Assembly: GCA_029573725.1 (NCBI GenBank)
Contig: JAKQDQ010000028.1
Span: forward strand, 124,001-188,000
Source: Verrucomicrobiota bacterium
GTDB taxonomy: Bacteria; Verrucomicrobiota; Verrucomicrobiia; Limisphaerales; JADLHS01
Length of the DNA stretch: 64,000 nucleotides
Reading direction: 5' to 3'
Position 1 is the stretch's first letter. The number at the start of each line of letters is the position of its first letter. A program made the translations under genes and the position numbers. The notes under the pieces were generated by a model. That model worked only from the letters and a program-made list of their open reading frames with translations, ran no database searches and was not told the DNA's origin. This document shows positions 18,994 to 27,840 of this stretch, one piece after another.

Positions 18994-20009
18994 CGCCGCG
19001 CCTGCACCTGCCGGGTGATTTCGAGGGCCAGATCCAGCGCGAGCTTCGCGGCGACGCCGCTGACGCGCGGCGTTTGCTTCTCGCGCACGCAGCGGACGAA
19101 ATGCTGCAGCTCGAGCCGCAACGGTTCGCCCTTTTGAAGGGGCACCGGCTCGCGCACGATGCGTAAATTGCGGTATTCACTCACAATGGTGGAGTCGCGG
19201 GAGGCGAGCAGTTTTTTCAACAGGGAACTTTCCTTTTCCTCCGCGCGCGCAATCCGGTAGATGAAGCCCTCCTGGGCCCGATAGTCCAGGGAGATGTAGC
19301 ACTTCTGATCCGGCCCGCTAAACACGCGGATTTTGCGCATCCGCTCCGGGCTGATCCGGCTGGCGGTGAGATTGGCGACACAACCGTTGGCAAAATGCAG
19401 GCGCGCATTGGCGATGTCCTCCGACTGGCTCAGCACGGGAATCCCGACCGCCTCCACGCTCACGACCGGCGATTTCACGAACGCCAGCACCACGTCCAGA
19501 TCGTGAATCATCAGATCCAGGACCACGCCGATGTCGGTGCTGCGTTTCGGGTACGGGGAAAGGCGGTGCGCCTCAATGAAGCGCGGTTGCGTGGCCACCT
19601 GTTCCAGATACCCGAACACGGGATTAAAACGCTCCACCAGGCCGACCTGCAGAACGCAATGGTGCGTGCGCGCCAGTTCGATCAGCTCCGCCGCCTCGGC
19701 GGCGTTGTCGGTCATGGGTTTTTCCAGCAACACATGTCTGCCCTGGATCAAACATTGTCTGGCCAGCGCGTAATGAGTGCGGGTGGGGGTGACGATGCTG
19801 ACTGCCTCGGCGGCGGCGATGGCGGCTTCCAAACTGGGGGCAACGGGCACACCGTGCCTGGCGGCGATTTGTTGCGCCACGGCCGCATTCGTATCATAGA
19901 TCGCGACCAGTTCCGCCTCCTGTTCAGCGGCCAGCTGCGCGTAAATGCGCGCGTGCTCCCTGCCCAGCGCGCCCGTCCCAAGCACCGCAACCTTGGTCTT
20001 CACGGCCAT
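18990..20009 (-). CDS. Gfo/Idh/MocA-family oxidoreductase, coupled to lpxB
   Basis: A 339-residue NAD(P)-dependent sugar oxidoreductase. The ATG at 20009 starts MAVKTKVAVLGTGALGREHARIY, with the Rossmann GxGxxG-type loop. The EKPMTDNAAEA segment carries the family EKP motif; the C-terminal domain has LDLMIHDLDVVLAFV with the catalytic-type HDLD. Its stop overlaps the lpxB start (ATGA), so the product probably acts in lipopolysaccharide assembly. One precedent is GnnA, a Gfo/Idh-type enzyme that oxidises UDP-GlcNAc for 3-amino lipid A and is found near lpx genes, but no GnnB-like aminotransferase is in the window. Specific substrate unknown. Confidence 0.88.
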   Translation of the reverse strand: MAVKTKVAVLGTGALGREHARIYAQLAAEQEAELVAIYDTNAAVAQQIAARHGVPVAPSLEAAIAAAEAVSIVTPTRTHYALARQCLIQGRHVLLEKPMTDNAAEAAELIELARTHHCVLQVGLVERFNPVFGYLEQVATQPRFIEAHRLSPYPKRSTDIGVVLDLMIHDLDVVLAFVKSPVVSVEAVGIPVLSQSEDIANARLHFANGCVANLTASRISPERMRKIRVFSGPDQKCYISLDYRAQEGFIYRIARAEEKESSLLKKLLASRDSTIVSEYRNLRIVREPVPLQKGEPLRLELQHFVRCVREKQTPRVSGVAAKLALDLALEITRQVQARR

Positions 20010-20168
20010 GGCCGAGCTTACCGGTACCGCGCCCGGCTTTGAAAGGTGATTCTTCAGCAGGGCAAATCGCCGCCCGCCAGCCCGCGGCGGCCCGCAGTCA
20101 TCCACGCTCCGTCGGACGGTCCAAGGCGCTTGTGCGCCAGGCGGTCCGGTGGTATCAGTGTCTTCACC

Positions 20169-21221
20169 ATGAAACGCCGCCACTTCCTCTCCGTTACCGC
20201 CAGCGCCGCCGCCGCGGGTTATGCCCTCTCCCTGGAACAAATCCTGGCCGCCAGCCAGCCCGATCCCACGGTCGAAAAGGTTGCCGGACTCCCCCGCCGC
20301 CAGCTGGGGCGCACGGGCCGGAGCGTCTCCATCGTTACATTTCCCGGACTCGCCTTGAACCGCGCCGAACAGGAACACTGCAACACCGCCGTGCGGCAGG
20401 CGTTTGACCAGGGGGTGAATTTCTTCGACGTCGCCCCGGCTTACGGCGACGGCGTTTGCGAAACCAGGCTGGGGATCGCCCTGCGGGGTGTGGATCGCGA
20501 CCAGATTTTTCTGGCCTGCAAGACGAAGAAACGCGACGCCGCCGGAGTGCGCGCGGAGCTGGAAAACTCCCTCAAGCAACTCCAGACCGACCATTTCGAT
20601 TTATACCAGATGCACCATTTGGTCACCGGAGCGGAAGTGCGCCAGGCCTTGGGTCCGGGCGGCGCGCTGGAAGCCATCGTGCAGGCGCGCGAGCAGGGGA
20701 AAATCAAACACATCGGGTTCTCGGCGCACACCACCAAGGCGGCCCTGGCGGTGATGGAGGGATTCCGGTTTGATACCGTGATGTTTCCGATCAACTTCGC
20801 CGAATACCTCAACCGCGGCTTCGGCAAGGAAGTGCTGGAACGCGCCAAAGCCCACGGAGCCGGCGTCATTGCCATCAAACCGATGTCCCGGGGCGCCTGG
20901 CCTGCGGACGTCCCGCGCACCCGCAATTGGTGGTATCGCAGCACCGAGTCGCCGGAGGAAGTGGCGCTCTCCCTGCGCTTCGCGTGGTCGCAGCCCGGCG
21001 TCGCCACCGGCGTTCCCCCCTCCTTCCTGGATCTGCTCGACAAAGCCATCGTGGCGGCAAAAGACGACCGGCCGGTCACCGCCGCCGAGCTGGTCCGGCT
21101 CCAGGAGCTGGCTGCCGGCGCGGGCTCCCTCTTTGCCCACGAGGAGAAACGCGCGGAGACCGCAAACTATTCGCCTGCGGATTCCGGGCGAAACGGCGAT
21201 TGCCCGTACGCCATGTGCTGA
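20169..21221 (+). CDS. Tat-exported aldo/keto reductase
   Basis: A 350-residue aldo/keto reductase with a twin-arginine signal (MKRRHFLSVTASAAAAGYAL), so it is exported folded to the periplasm, presumably with a bound cofactor. The catalytic tetrad fits: Asp87 and Tyr92 in FFDVAPAYGDG, Lys ~118-120 in LACKTKK, and His ~149-150 in LYQMHHL. The ATG at 20169 is used because it begins the Tat motif; the frame is open upstream without a ribosome site. It is divergent from the Gfo/Idh gene. The electron donor and substrate are not evident. Confidence 0.88.
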   Translation: MKRRHFLSVTASAAAAGYALSLEQILAASQPDPTVEKVAGLPRRQLGRTGRSVSIVTFPGLALNRAEQEHCNTAVRQAFDQGVNFFDVAPAYGDGVCETRLGIALRGVDRDQIFLACKTKKRDAAGVRAELENSLKQLQTDHFDLYQMHHLVTGAEVRQALGPGGALEAIVQAREQGKIKHIGFSAHTTKAALAVMEGFRFDTVMFPINFAEYLNRGFGKEVLERAKAHGAGVIAIKPMSRGAWPADVPRTRNWWYRSTESPEEVALSLRFAWSQPGVATGVPPSFLDLLDKAIVAAKDDRPVTAAELVRLQELAAGAGSLFAHEEKRAETANYSPADSGRNGDCPYAMC

Positions 21222-21516
21222 ACCGGCGCCACCACCGGCGGCCTTGAATTGCGGTCCGGCTGGATCGCAAACCCGGGACCGGCTCCTCCACGAATTGAAC
21301 TTTACGACGGAAACCGATCCGGGCAGTCTCATGGCACGCTGTGAGTACTGACCGCATTTGCCAAACCAACCCAGCCTCCCGCAGGCGGAACTTGTTGTCC
21401 CGGAACCCTCCACTCCCTCCGGAAGGCGGGCCGGAATTTCGTCGCCCCGCGTCCCCTCCAACCGGACGCAGGCCGGTCGTCCGCGCTTGATTGCGCCCTC
21501 CCTGTTCCGGACGGTT

Positions 21517-23427
21517 ATGTTTCGTGAAACTCTGGATCAATGGTGCGAGCGCGGCATTCTCGCCCTCGTCCTGGTGCTGCTTGTTTTCAGTCCGCTGGCC
21601 TTCGGAGCTGCGCGCCTGCAGGACATGCTCCTCGTGCAGGCGCTCACCGCCGGTGCGGCGCTGTTGTGGCTGGCGCGTCTCTGGCTGAATGACCGGCCCA
21701 AAATTCTTTTCCCTCCGCTCAGTTGGGTGGTGCTGGCGTTCACCGCCTACGCCGTGGGTCGTTACCTCACCAGTGACGTGGAATACGTCGCGCGGCAGGA
21801 GTGGCTGCGCGTGCTCACCTACGCCGTCCTGTTTTTTCTGATCGTGAACAATCTGCACCGCCAGGAGACCACGCAGATCATCAGCTTCACCTGGCTCGGC
21901 CTGGCGACGGCCATTTCCTTTTACGCCATTTTTCAGTTCGCCACGAAATCCGATCTTGTCTGGGGCTTCCACTCGGGCTACGCCGGGCGCGGCAGTGGCA
22001 CCTACATTTGTCCGAACCATCTGGCCGGCTTTCTGGAAATGGTGCTGCCCCTCGGCGTCGCCTACACCCTGGTGGGCCGCGGCCAGCCGCTGACCAAAAT
22101 TCTGACCGGATACGCCTCCCTGGCGATGATGGCGGGTCTGGTGGTCACCGCGTCCCGGGCGGGATGGGCCGCCGCCCTGCTGGCTCTGCTCACGTTGCTC
22201 GGAGTGCTCCTGTGCCACCGCTCCTTTCGCTGGCCGGCCCTCGGGCTGTTGGTGATGCTGTTGATCGGCGGCGTCCTGACCGTCAAGAAAACGGATTTTT
22301 TTGAGCGGCGCATCCGCATGGCGATGCAATCGAATCAACTGGAAATGAACACGCGCAGTGACCTGTGGCACGCCGCATTGCGCATGTGGCGGGATCACCC
22401 GTGGTGGGGCGTCGGTCCGGGCCATTACGATTTGCGTTTTCGGGCCTATCGCGCCTCCACCACGCAGCTGCAGCCGGAGCGTGTACACAATGACTACCTC
22501 AACCTCCTGGCCGACTGGGGTGGGGTTGGGGCCGCCATCGTACTGGTGGGGCTGGGTCTCCTGGCGTGGGGAATCCTGAAAATCTGGCGCAAAGTGCAGC
22601 GCGACGGCGGCATTTTTACTTCCAGCCAAAGCGACAAATTCGCCTTTGTCCTGGGGGCCACCATGGGCTTGCTCGCGCTGGCCGTTCACTCCCTCCTGGA
22701 TTTCAACCTTCACATTCCGGCGAACGCCATCGTCGCCACGACCCTCGTCGCCCTGTTGAGCAGCCATTACCGGTTCGCCACGGAACGTCATTGGTTTTCG
22801 CTGCGTTGGCCCGCCAAAAGCACGGCCACCCTCCTGCTCGGCAGCGCCCTGCTGTATCTGGGACAGCAAAGCCTCCGGCTGGGCCGGGAAAGCCTTCGCC
22901 TGCACGAGGCCGCGCAACTGCCGGCCCATTCCCTTGAGCAGGCGGCCGCCCTGGAACGCGCCTACGAAATCGAGCCGGATAATTTCGCCACTGCGCAAAA
23001 GCTCGGCGACCTTTACCGGTTGCATGGTTTCCTGGGTAAAAGCGATTACCTTGAGTTCGCGCAACGCGCCGTCCGCTGGTACCAGCTCGGCATCGCCAAC
23101 AATCCCTACAACAACTACAACTACACCGGCTGGGGCATGGTGCTGGATTTTCTCGGCAAACACGCGGAAGCCGAACCGCTGTTTTTCAAGGCCGACGCGG
23201 TGGACCCCAACGGCTATTTCACGTCCGCCCTGATCGGACGGCATTTCGTCGAAAGCGGTGAATACGCCAATGCGCGTCCCTGGCTGGAACGATCGCTCTT
23301 CCTGTTCCGCAAAGACAATGTCGTGGCCAGCAGCAATCTAAGACTGGCCAACGAGCGGTTACTGCAAGCGGCGCAGGAACCGCTGCTGCAAAAACTGCGC
23401 GAGGAAATGCAGCGGCGCACCAAATAA
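21517..23427 (+). CDS. O-antigen ligase/polymerase-family membrane protein with TPR tail
   Basis: A 636-residue protein. About twelve membrane helices cover residues 15-480, with the Wzy/WaaL landmarks GTYICPNHLAGFLEMVLPLG and RVHNDYLNLLADWGGVG, whose histidine belongs to the family's large periplasmic loop. The C-terminal 150 residues are a soluble TPR-like region (LERAYEIEPDNFATAQKLGDL, EPLFFKADAVDPNGYF). It probably ligates or polymerises surface polysaccharide; several surface-glycan enzymes are nearby (18-24 kb). The start ATG at 21517 lies just before the first helix; an open frame extends 159 bp upstream. Confidence 0.85.
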   Translation: MFRETLDQWCERGILALVLVLLVFSPLAFGAARLQDMLLVQALTAGAALLWLARLWLNDRPKILFPPLSWVVLAFTAYAVGRYLTSDVEYVARQEWLRVLTYAVLFFLIVNNLHRQETTQIISFTWLGLATAISFYAIFQFATKSDLVWGFHSGYAGRGSGTYICPNHLAGFLEMVLPLGVAYTLVGRGQPLTKILTGYASLAMMAGLVVTASRAGWAAALLALLTLLGVLLCHRSFRWPALGLLVMLLIGGVLTVKKTDFFERRIRMAMQSNQLEMNTRSDLWHAALRMWRDHPWWGVGPGHYDLRFRAYRASTTQLQPERVHNDYLNLLADWGGVGAAIVLVGLGLLAWGILKIWRKVQRDGGIFTSSQSDKFAFVLGATMGLLALAVHSLLDFNLHIPANAIVATTLVALLSSHYRFATERHWFSLRWPAKSTATLLLGSALLYLGQQSLRLGRESLRLHEAAQLPAHSLEQAAALERAYEIEPDNFATAQKLGDLYRLHGFLGKSDYLEFAQRAVRWYQLGIANNPYNNYNYTGWGMVLDFLGKHAEAEPLFFKADAVDPNGYFTSALIGRHFVESGEYANARPWLERSLFLFRKDNVVASSNLRLANERLLQAAQEPLLQKLREEMQRRTK

Positions 23428-23957
23428 ACGGACCACAGCCTGCCCCCCGCCTTCTTGCTGCGGACGCGGGTTCGCTGGACGCGGCAGCGCCGGGCAGGAC
23501 AACCAACCGCTTCCTAAGCGGCGTAATGCCGTAAAAATCGGCAAAGGCCACTCCTGTGGTTCGTCAAGGATTTGCGCGTCTGGTTTCCTACGCGAACCGC
23601 TTCGATAATTCCAACGCGCGGACAGCGGTGCTGCAGCCGCGCGCAGTCCAGACGCACACGCGTTTGCCATGCGTCTCCAAACCTCGCGAAGCGTCTGGAG
23701 TGCGGTGGGTTCACCACCGCTCTGTGCGGCGAGCCGGTCGCCAAAAGTTGAAGTCAGCCCCGAGTATTCGTCCAATCCCCTGTGTCCCTCAGCGCAAAAA
23801 ACAAACGCCAAGGCACAAAGATGCAAAGCTGCAAAAACGCACTGAACCTACCATTGCTGTCCGCCAAGGGCAGGAACTCGTCCCCGGCCATCGGATCACG
23901 GGCGGGAAGCTTTGCAACGTGCGCCCACGGCAGGTAAAGCGCCGGGGGGACGAGGCG
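23428..23957. other. 530-bp intergenic stretch without a credible gene
   Basis: No frame gives a protein-like product. The region between about 23570 and 23720 contains Arg/Cys-rich shadow frames and the phrase GCGTCTGGAGTGCGGTGG, which looks to me like a degenerate dispersed repeat rather than coding sequence. It lies between the convergent O-antigen ligase and GT2 genes, so it may hold their terminators, but no clear hairpin with a T-tract is visible. Confidence 0.5.
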
Positions 23958-24695
23958 TTACGGCTGGCGCTCCAGACGCGGTCGGCGCCGACAGCCGTTC
24001 TGGAAGAACAATTTCCAAACCATCAGCAAAGCTTCACTGACGATGTTGCCGGACATCTTGGAGTGACCTTCCACCCGTTCGGTGAAAATGATCGGGACTT
24101 CCACCACGCGAAAGCCGTGGCGCCAAAGCCGGTGGGTGAGTTCGATTTGAAAGCTGTAGCCATTGGATTGCACCTCGGCGAGATTCAACGCAGCCAGGGC
24201 ACGGCGGCGGAAGCATTTGTAACCGCCCGTAGGATCGGTGAACGGCATGCCGGTGATGATGCGAACATAAAGGGCCGCCCCCTTGCTGAGCATCAGCCGG
24301 CTCAGCGGCCAGTTGATGACGCGGATGCCGTTCAGGTACCGCGAACCCAAGACCAGATCCGCCTCGCGTGCCGCCGCAAGCAAGGCGGGAATGTCGTCGG
24401 GGTTGTGAGAAAAATCACCGTCCATTTCGAAGATGAACTCGTAGGTACGTGCCAGGGCCCACTGGAAGCCGGCCAGGTAGGCGCGCCCCAGGCCGTTTTT
24501 CTCCTCCCGGTGGAGCACATGCACTTCGGGATGTTTTTTCGCGAGCTCGTCGGCCAGCGCGCCCGTGCCGTCCGGCGAGTTGTCATCCACCACCAGCAAA
24601 TCCACCGGAACGGGCAGGCTCAATAATTTGGCGACCATGCGCGGCAGATTCTCCCGCTCATTATAGGTCGGCATGACGATCAGCGTGTTATTCAT
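23958..24695 (-). CDS. Polyprenol-phosphate mannosyltransferase-like GT2
   Basis: A 245-residue family 2 glycosyltransferase of the dolichol-phosphate mannose synthase type. It has the nucleotide-sugar site NTLIVMPTYNERENLPRMV, VVDDNSPDGTGALADEL, the DxD region EMDGDFSHNPDDIP, GSRYLNG, and FTDPTGGYKCFRRRAL. No C-terminal membrane helices are present, so this is the soluble or peripheral subclass. The product would be a polyprenyl-phosphate hexose for glycoprotein or polysaccharide assembly. The ATG at 24695 is selected because the domain starts immediately; the longer open frame begins inside intergenic sequence. Confidence 0.92.
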   Translation of the reverse strand: MNNTLIVMPTYNERENLPRMVAKLLSLPVPVDLLVVDDNSPDGTGALADELAKKHPEVHVLHREEKNGLGRAYLAGFQWALARTYEFIFEMDGDFSHNPDDIPALLAAAREADLVLGSRYLNGIRVINWPLSRLMLSKGAALYVRIITGMPFTDPTGGYKCFRRRALAALNLAEVQSNGYSFQIELTHRLWRHGFRVVEVPIIFTERVEGHSKMSGNIVSEALLMVWKLFFQNGCRRRPRLERQP

Positions 24696-24884
24696 CCGGC
24701 GCAGCGCGCACACAATTACGCGACGCCTCCCGATAAAACAAGCGGTGTTTTGCGCCAACCAGCCGCCCCGCGGCACGAGCGCGACCGGTTCCGCTTGCCG
24801 CAGCTCCGAATTTTCCCCGATGGACAATTGGAACTCGTTGCGCTAAGCAACCGGGATGAATTTGGGATTCCGGTCCTCCGCCAC

Positions 24885-25292
24885 ATGAGCGGCGCCTACC
24901 TGTGGATCGCCCTCATCGGCGCGCCGGGCAGTGTCGCGCGCCACTGGCTGCATGAGGCGATCTCCCCTGCCGGCTCCACTCCGTTCCCCTGGGTCACCTT
25001 GCCCGCCAATGTGACCGGCAGTCTCCTCATCGGCGCGCTCGGGGCGTTGACCGGGACTCCGGAACGTCTCAGTGCCAAAGCGCGCACCTGGACCACGCAA
25101 TTCCTCATGGCCGGTGTCTGCGGCGGATTCACCACATTCTCCTCGTTCAATCTGCAGACGCTCCGACGGCTGCGCGAGCGGGAGTGGCTTTACGCCGGGG
25201 GCAATATTTTGCTTTCGGTGAGGCTCTGCCTGCTCGCCACCGGTTTGGGGTTCCTGCTCACCACAACACTCCTGCGCGCCAAAGGACACTGA
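24885..25292 (+). CDS. crcB: Fluoride efflux channel CrcB/Fluc
   Basis: A 135-residue, four-helix fluoride channel. It carries the family motifs GAPGSVARHWL near the N-terminus, PANVTGSLLIGALG (the Asn of helix 2) and GVCGGFTTFSSF, the helix-3 break with the conserved phenylalanines. The protein works as an antiparallel dimer in the inner membrane and lowers cytoplasmic fluoride. The ATG at 24885 gives the usual length. No fluoride riboswitch was recognised upstream. The urea transporter gene follows 18 bp later. Confidence 0.93.
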   Translation: MSGAYLWIALIGAPGSVARHWLHEAISPAGSTPFPWVTLPANVTGSLLIGALGALTGTPERLSAKARTWTTQFLMAGVCGGFTTFSSFNLQTLRRLREREWLYAGGNILLSVRLCLLATGLGFLLTTTLLRAKGH

Positions 25293-25310
25293 TGCCGCCG
25301 TCGCCGCTGC

Positions 25311-26219
25311 ATGAACTTGATCGCCCCGAAATCTTCACCTGACACGGCAACCTTATCGGGCTTTGTCGATCAAGTATTGAAAGGCCTTGGCCAAATCATG
25401 TTGCAGGGCAACCGGTGGACGGGATGGGGCATCATCGCCGGGCTCGCGATCGCCCATTGGGGGTGGGCGGCGGCGGGCGTTCTCGCTGCGGCAACGGGCA
25501 CGCTGCTCGCGCGCCAATTGCGGTGGGATGCCGCAGCCATCAACGACGGACTGTACGGATTCAGCCCGGCGCTGACCGGGGTGGCGTTGGTGGTGTTCTT
25601 CGACAACGCGTTTGCGGCATGGATGGCCGTTCCGGTTGGCGCGGCGCTGGCCGCCAGCCTCCAGCACTTTTTTCTGCGCCGGCAAATTCCGGCTTACACG
25701 TTTCCGTTCATTGCGGTTACGTGGGGCATTGTGTTCGGTCTGGCGCAATGGCTCCCGCTGTCGTCAGGGACACCCGCACCACTGGTCGGGTGGCCGGCCT
25801 GGACCCTCCGGCTGTTGACGGCCACCAACGGCTATGGCCAGGTAATTTTTCAAACCCACGCCCTGTCGGGAGTGTTGTTCTGCATCGGTGTGGCGGTCAG
25901 TCGGCCCATCGCCGCCCTGTACGGTTTGGGCGCATCCCTGCTGGGCGCCATTGTGGCGGTGCTGCTCGGCCAGCCCTTCGAGTTGGTTCAATCGGGCTTC
26001 TTCGGTTTCAACCCGGTTCTCACCGCCATCGTTTTTGCCGGCCCGCGCGTTCGGGACGGCATGTGGGTGATGACCGGCGTGCTCCTCACCACAGGCATCC
26101 ACCAGTTCCTGGTCGCCTGTCCATTCCTGCAAGCGGCCGGCGGAGCGCTCACGTTTCCGTTTGTCGTCGGCACCTGGCTGACCTTGATTCTGCAAAAATT
26201 CATCCGTTCCGGCGCCTAG
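25311..26219 (+). CDS. Urea transporter (UT family)
   Basis: A 302-residue membrane channel of the urea transporter family. It shows the internal two-fold repeat expected for UTs: GLYGFSPALTGVAL in the first half and GFFGFNPVLTAIVF in the second, with about ten helices. It mediates passive urea uptake. No urease genes lie in the window. It starts 18 bp after crcB and is probably co-transcribed. The ATG at 25311 is followed by a short hydrophilic stretch before the first helix. Confidence 0.9.
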   Translation: MNLIAPKSSPDTATLSGFVDQVLKGLGQIMLQGNRWTGWGIIAGLAIAHWGWAAAGVLAAATGTLLARQLRWDAAAINDGLYGFSPALTGVALVVFFDNAFAAWMAVPVGAALAASLQHFFLRRQIPAYTFPFIAVTWGIVFGLAQWLPLSSGTPAPLVGWPAWTLRLLTATNGYGQVIFQTHALSGVLFCIGVAVSRPIAALYGLGASLLGAIVAVLLGQPFELVQSGFFGFNPVLTAIVFAGPRVRDGMWVMTGVLLTTGIHQFLVACPFLQAAGGALTFPFVVGTWLTLILQKFIRSGA

Positions 26220-26304
26220 CCGCCTGCGGGCCCTTCCCGGAGGCAGGGGCGGCTGCCCGGCTTTGCTTTACCGCCACCACCGCCTTTGGCTACTCTGCGC
26301 GCGC

Positions 26305-27840
26305 ATGAAGGAATGTGGGACGGTCTATCTGGTCGGGGCGGGTCCGGGCGACGCCGGCCTGCTCACCTTGCGCGGCGCGGAACTGCTGCGGCGCGCGGAC
26401 GTGGTCATTTACGATGCGTTGGTCAATCCCGCCCTGCTGCAACACGCGCCGGCGGCGGCCGAAATCGTGTTCGGAGGCCGCCGGGCGAAGGAAACTTACG
26501 ACAATCGCGGCGACGTAATTGACCTGCTCATCGCCCGGGCGCGCGCCGGCAAAACGGTCGTCCGTCTCAAGGGGGGCGACCCGTACGTGTTTGGTCGCGG
26601 CGGGGAGGAAGCGGAGCGCCTCCACGAAGCCGGCGTTGCCTTTGAAGTGGTCCCGGGCATCTCCGCCTTTGCGGCCGTGCCGAATTACGGCGGCGTGCCG
26701 CTCACACACCGCGACCATTGCTCGCAGCTCACCATTTTGACCGGCCACGATGACCCTGCCGCGCCCGATCCGGCGGTGAACTGGGCCGCCGAAGCGAAAA
26801 ATCCCGGCACCAAGGTGGTGATGATGGGCACCGAACGCATCGGTCCCATTGCCGCCACCCTGATGGCGCATGGGATGCAGCCCGACACGCCCGTGGCCAT
26901 GATCAGCTGGGGCACGACGGGGCGACAGCAATCGCTCACCAGCACGCTCGCCCACATTGCGGCAGAGGCCGCCCGGATCAAACTGCCGCCGCCCACGGTG
27001 ACGGTGATCGGAGACGTGGTCAAACTACGGCAGAAACTGAACTGGTTTGAAGCGCGCCAACTGTTTGGCCGGCGGATTGTGGTGACCCGCGCGCAGGCCC
27101 AGGCCGCGGAACTGGCCCGCCACTTCACCGAGCTGGGGGCGGAGGTGTTGGAAATTCCCTGCATTAAAATCGTGCCACCAGCCCAAAAGCACCTGCTGGC
27201 CGACGCCTTGCTCGAGCTGGGCGCGTACGACTGGCTGGTGTTCACCAGCCCCAACGGTGTCCGGGCCTTCTTCGAGTATTTTTTCAAAGCGCATGCGGAC
27301 CTGCGCGAACTGGGCGGCGCCCGCATTGCGGCCGTCGGACCGGGCACCGCCGCCGCCCTCCGCGAACTGCATCTGGGGGTGGACCTGATGCCCGCCGCGG
27401 CACTGGGCGTCGAGATCGCCAGGGAATTTGCCCGACACCAAAATTTGGAAAACGTGAAACTCTGCCTGCTCCGCGCCGAGCGCGCCAATCCCGACCTGCC
27501 CCAGGCCTTGCAGGAACTGGGCGCGATAGTGGACGACATTCCCGTGTACGCCACGGTGGCGGAATCGCAGGTCTTTCCCGCCACGGAAGCGCGGCTGCGC
27601 GAAGCCGGCGCGGATTGGATCACCTTCACCAGCGGCTCGACGGTGGAGCATTTTCACGCGCGCTTCAATCTGCCCGGGATGCTGCAGCAATTCCCGGCCA
27701 CCCGGCTCGCCAGCATCGGGCCGGAAACCACCAAGGCCCTGCTGTGCCTGGGATTAAAGCCCCAGGTGGAAGCCAAAGAACATACGCTGGCCGGATTGAT
27801 AGCGGCCGTCACCCGGGCGGACCGCCGGCGGGGCGACTAG
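26305..27840 (+). CDS. cobA-hemD: Uroporphyrinogen-III C-methyltransferase / uroporphyrinogen-III synthase fusion
   Basis: A 511-residue fusion. Residues ~1-245 are SUMT (CobA): VYLVGAGPGDAGLLTLRGAE, RLKGGDPYVFGRGGEEAE, VVPGISAFAAVPNYGGVPLTHR, VVMMGTERIG. Residues ~255-505 are a HemD domain (FGRRIVVTRAQAQAAELA, DWLVFTSPNGVRAFFEY, ITFTSGSTVEHFHARF). The enzyme makes uroporphyrinogen III and methylates it to precorrin-2 for siroheme or cobalamin. The ATG at 26305 opens the SUMT domain. The gene ends 4 bp into the convergent gene at 27837. No other tetrapyrrole gene is nearby. Confidence 0.95.
   Translation: MKECGTVYLVGAGPGDAGLLTLRGAELLRRADVVIYDALVNPALLQHAPAAAEIVFGGRRAKETYDNRGDVIDLLIARARAGKTVVRLKGGDPYVFGRGGEEAERLHEAGVAFEVVPGISAFAAVPNYGGVPLTHRDHCSQLTILTGHDDPAAPDPAVNWAAEAKNPGTKVVMMGTERIGPIAATLMAHGMQPDTPVAMISWGTTGRQQSLTSTLAHIAAEAARIKLPPPTVTVIGDVVKLRQKLNWFEARQLFGRRIVVTRAQAQAAELARHFTELGAEVLEIPCIKIVPPAQKHLLADALLELGAYDWLVFTSPNGVRAFFEYFFKAHADLRELGGARIAAVGPGTAAALRELHLGVDLMPAAALGVEIAREFARHQNLENVKLCLLRAERANPDLPQALQELGAIVDDIPVYATVAESQVFPATEARLREAGADWITFTSGSTVEHFHARFNLPGMLQQFPATRLASIGPETTKALLCLGLKPQVEAKEHTLAGLIAAVTRADRRRGD

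Noticed and set aside
21076..23244. Long open frame on the minus strand (722 codons)
   Set aside because: It runs antisense to the O-antigen ligase and aldo/keto reductase genes. Its product is Gln/His/Arg-rich with no domain, as expected from GC-biased shadow frames.
24696..24884. Fluoride riboswitch upstream of crcB
   Set aside because: The leader lacks the conserved fluoride-riboswitch core sequences and pseudoknot pairs.
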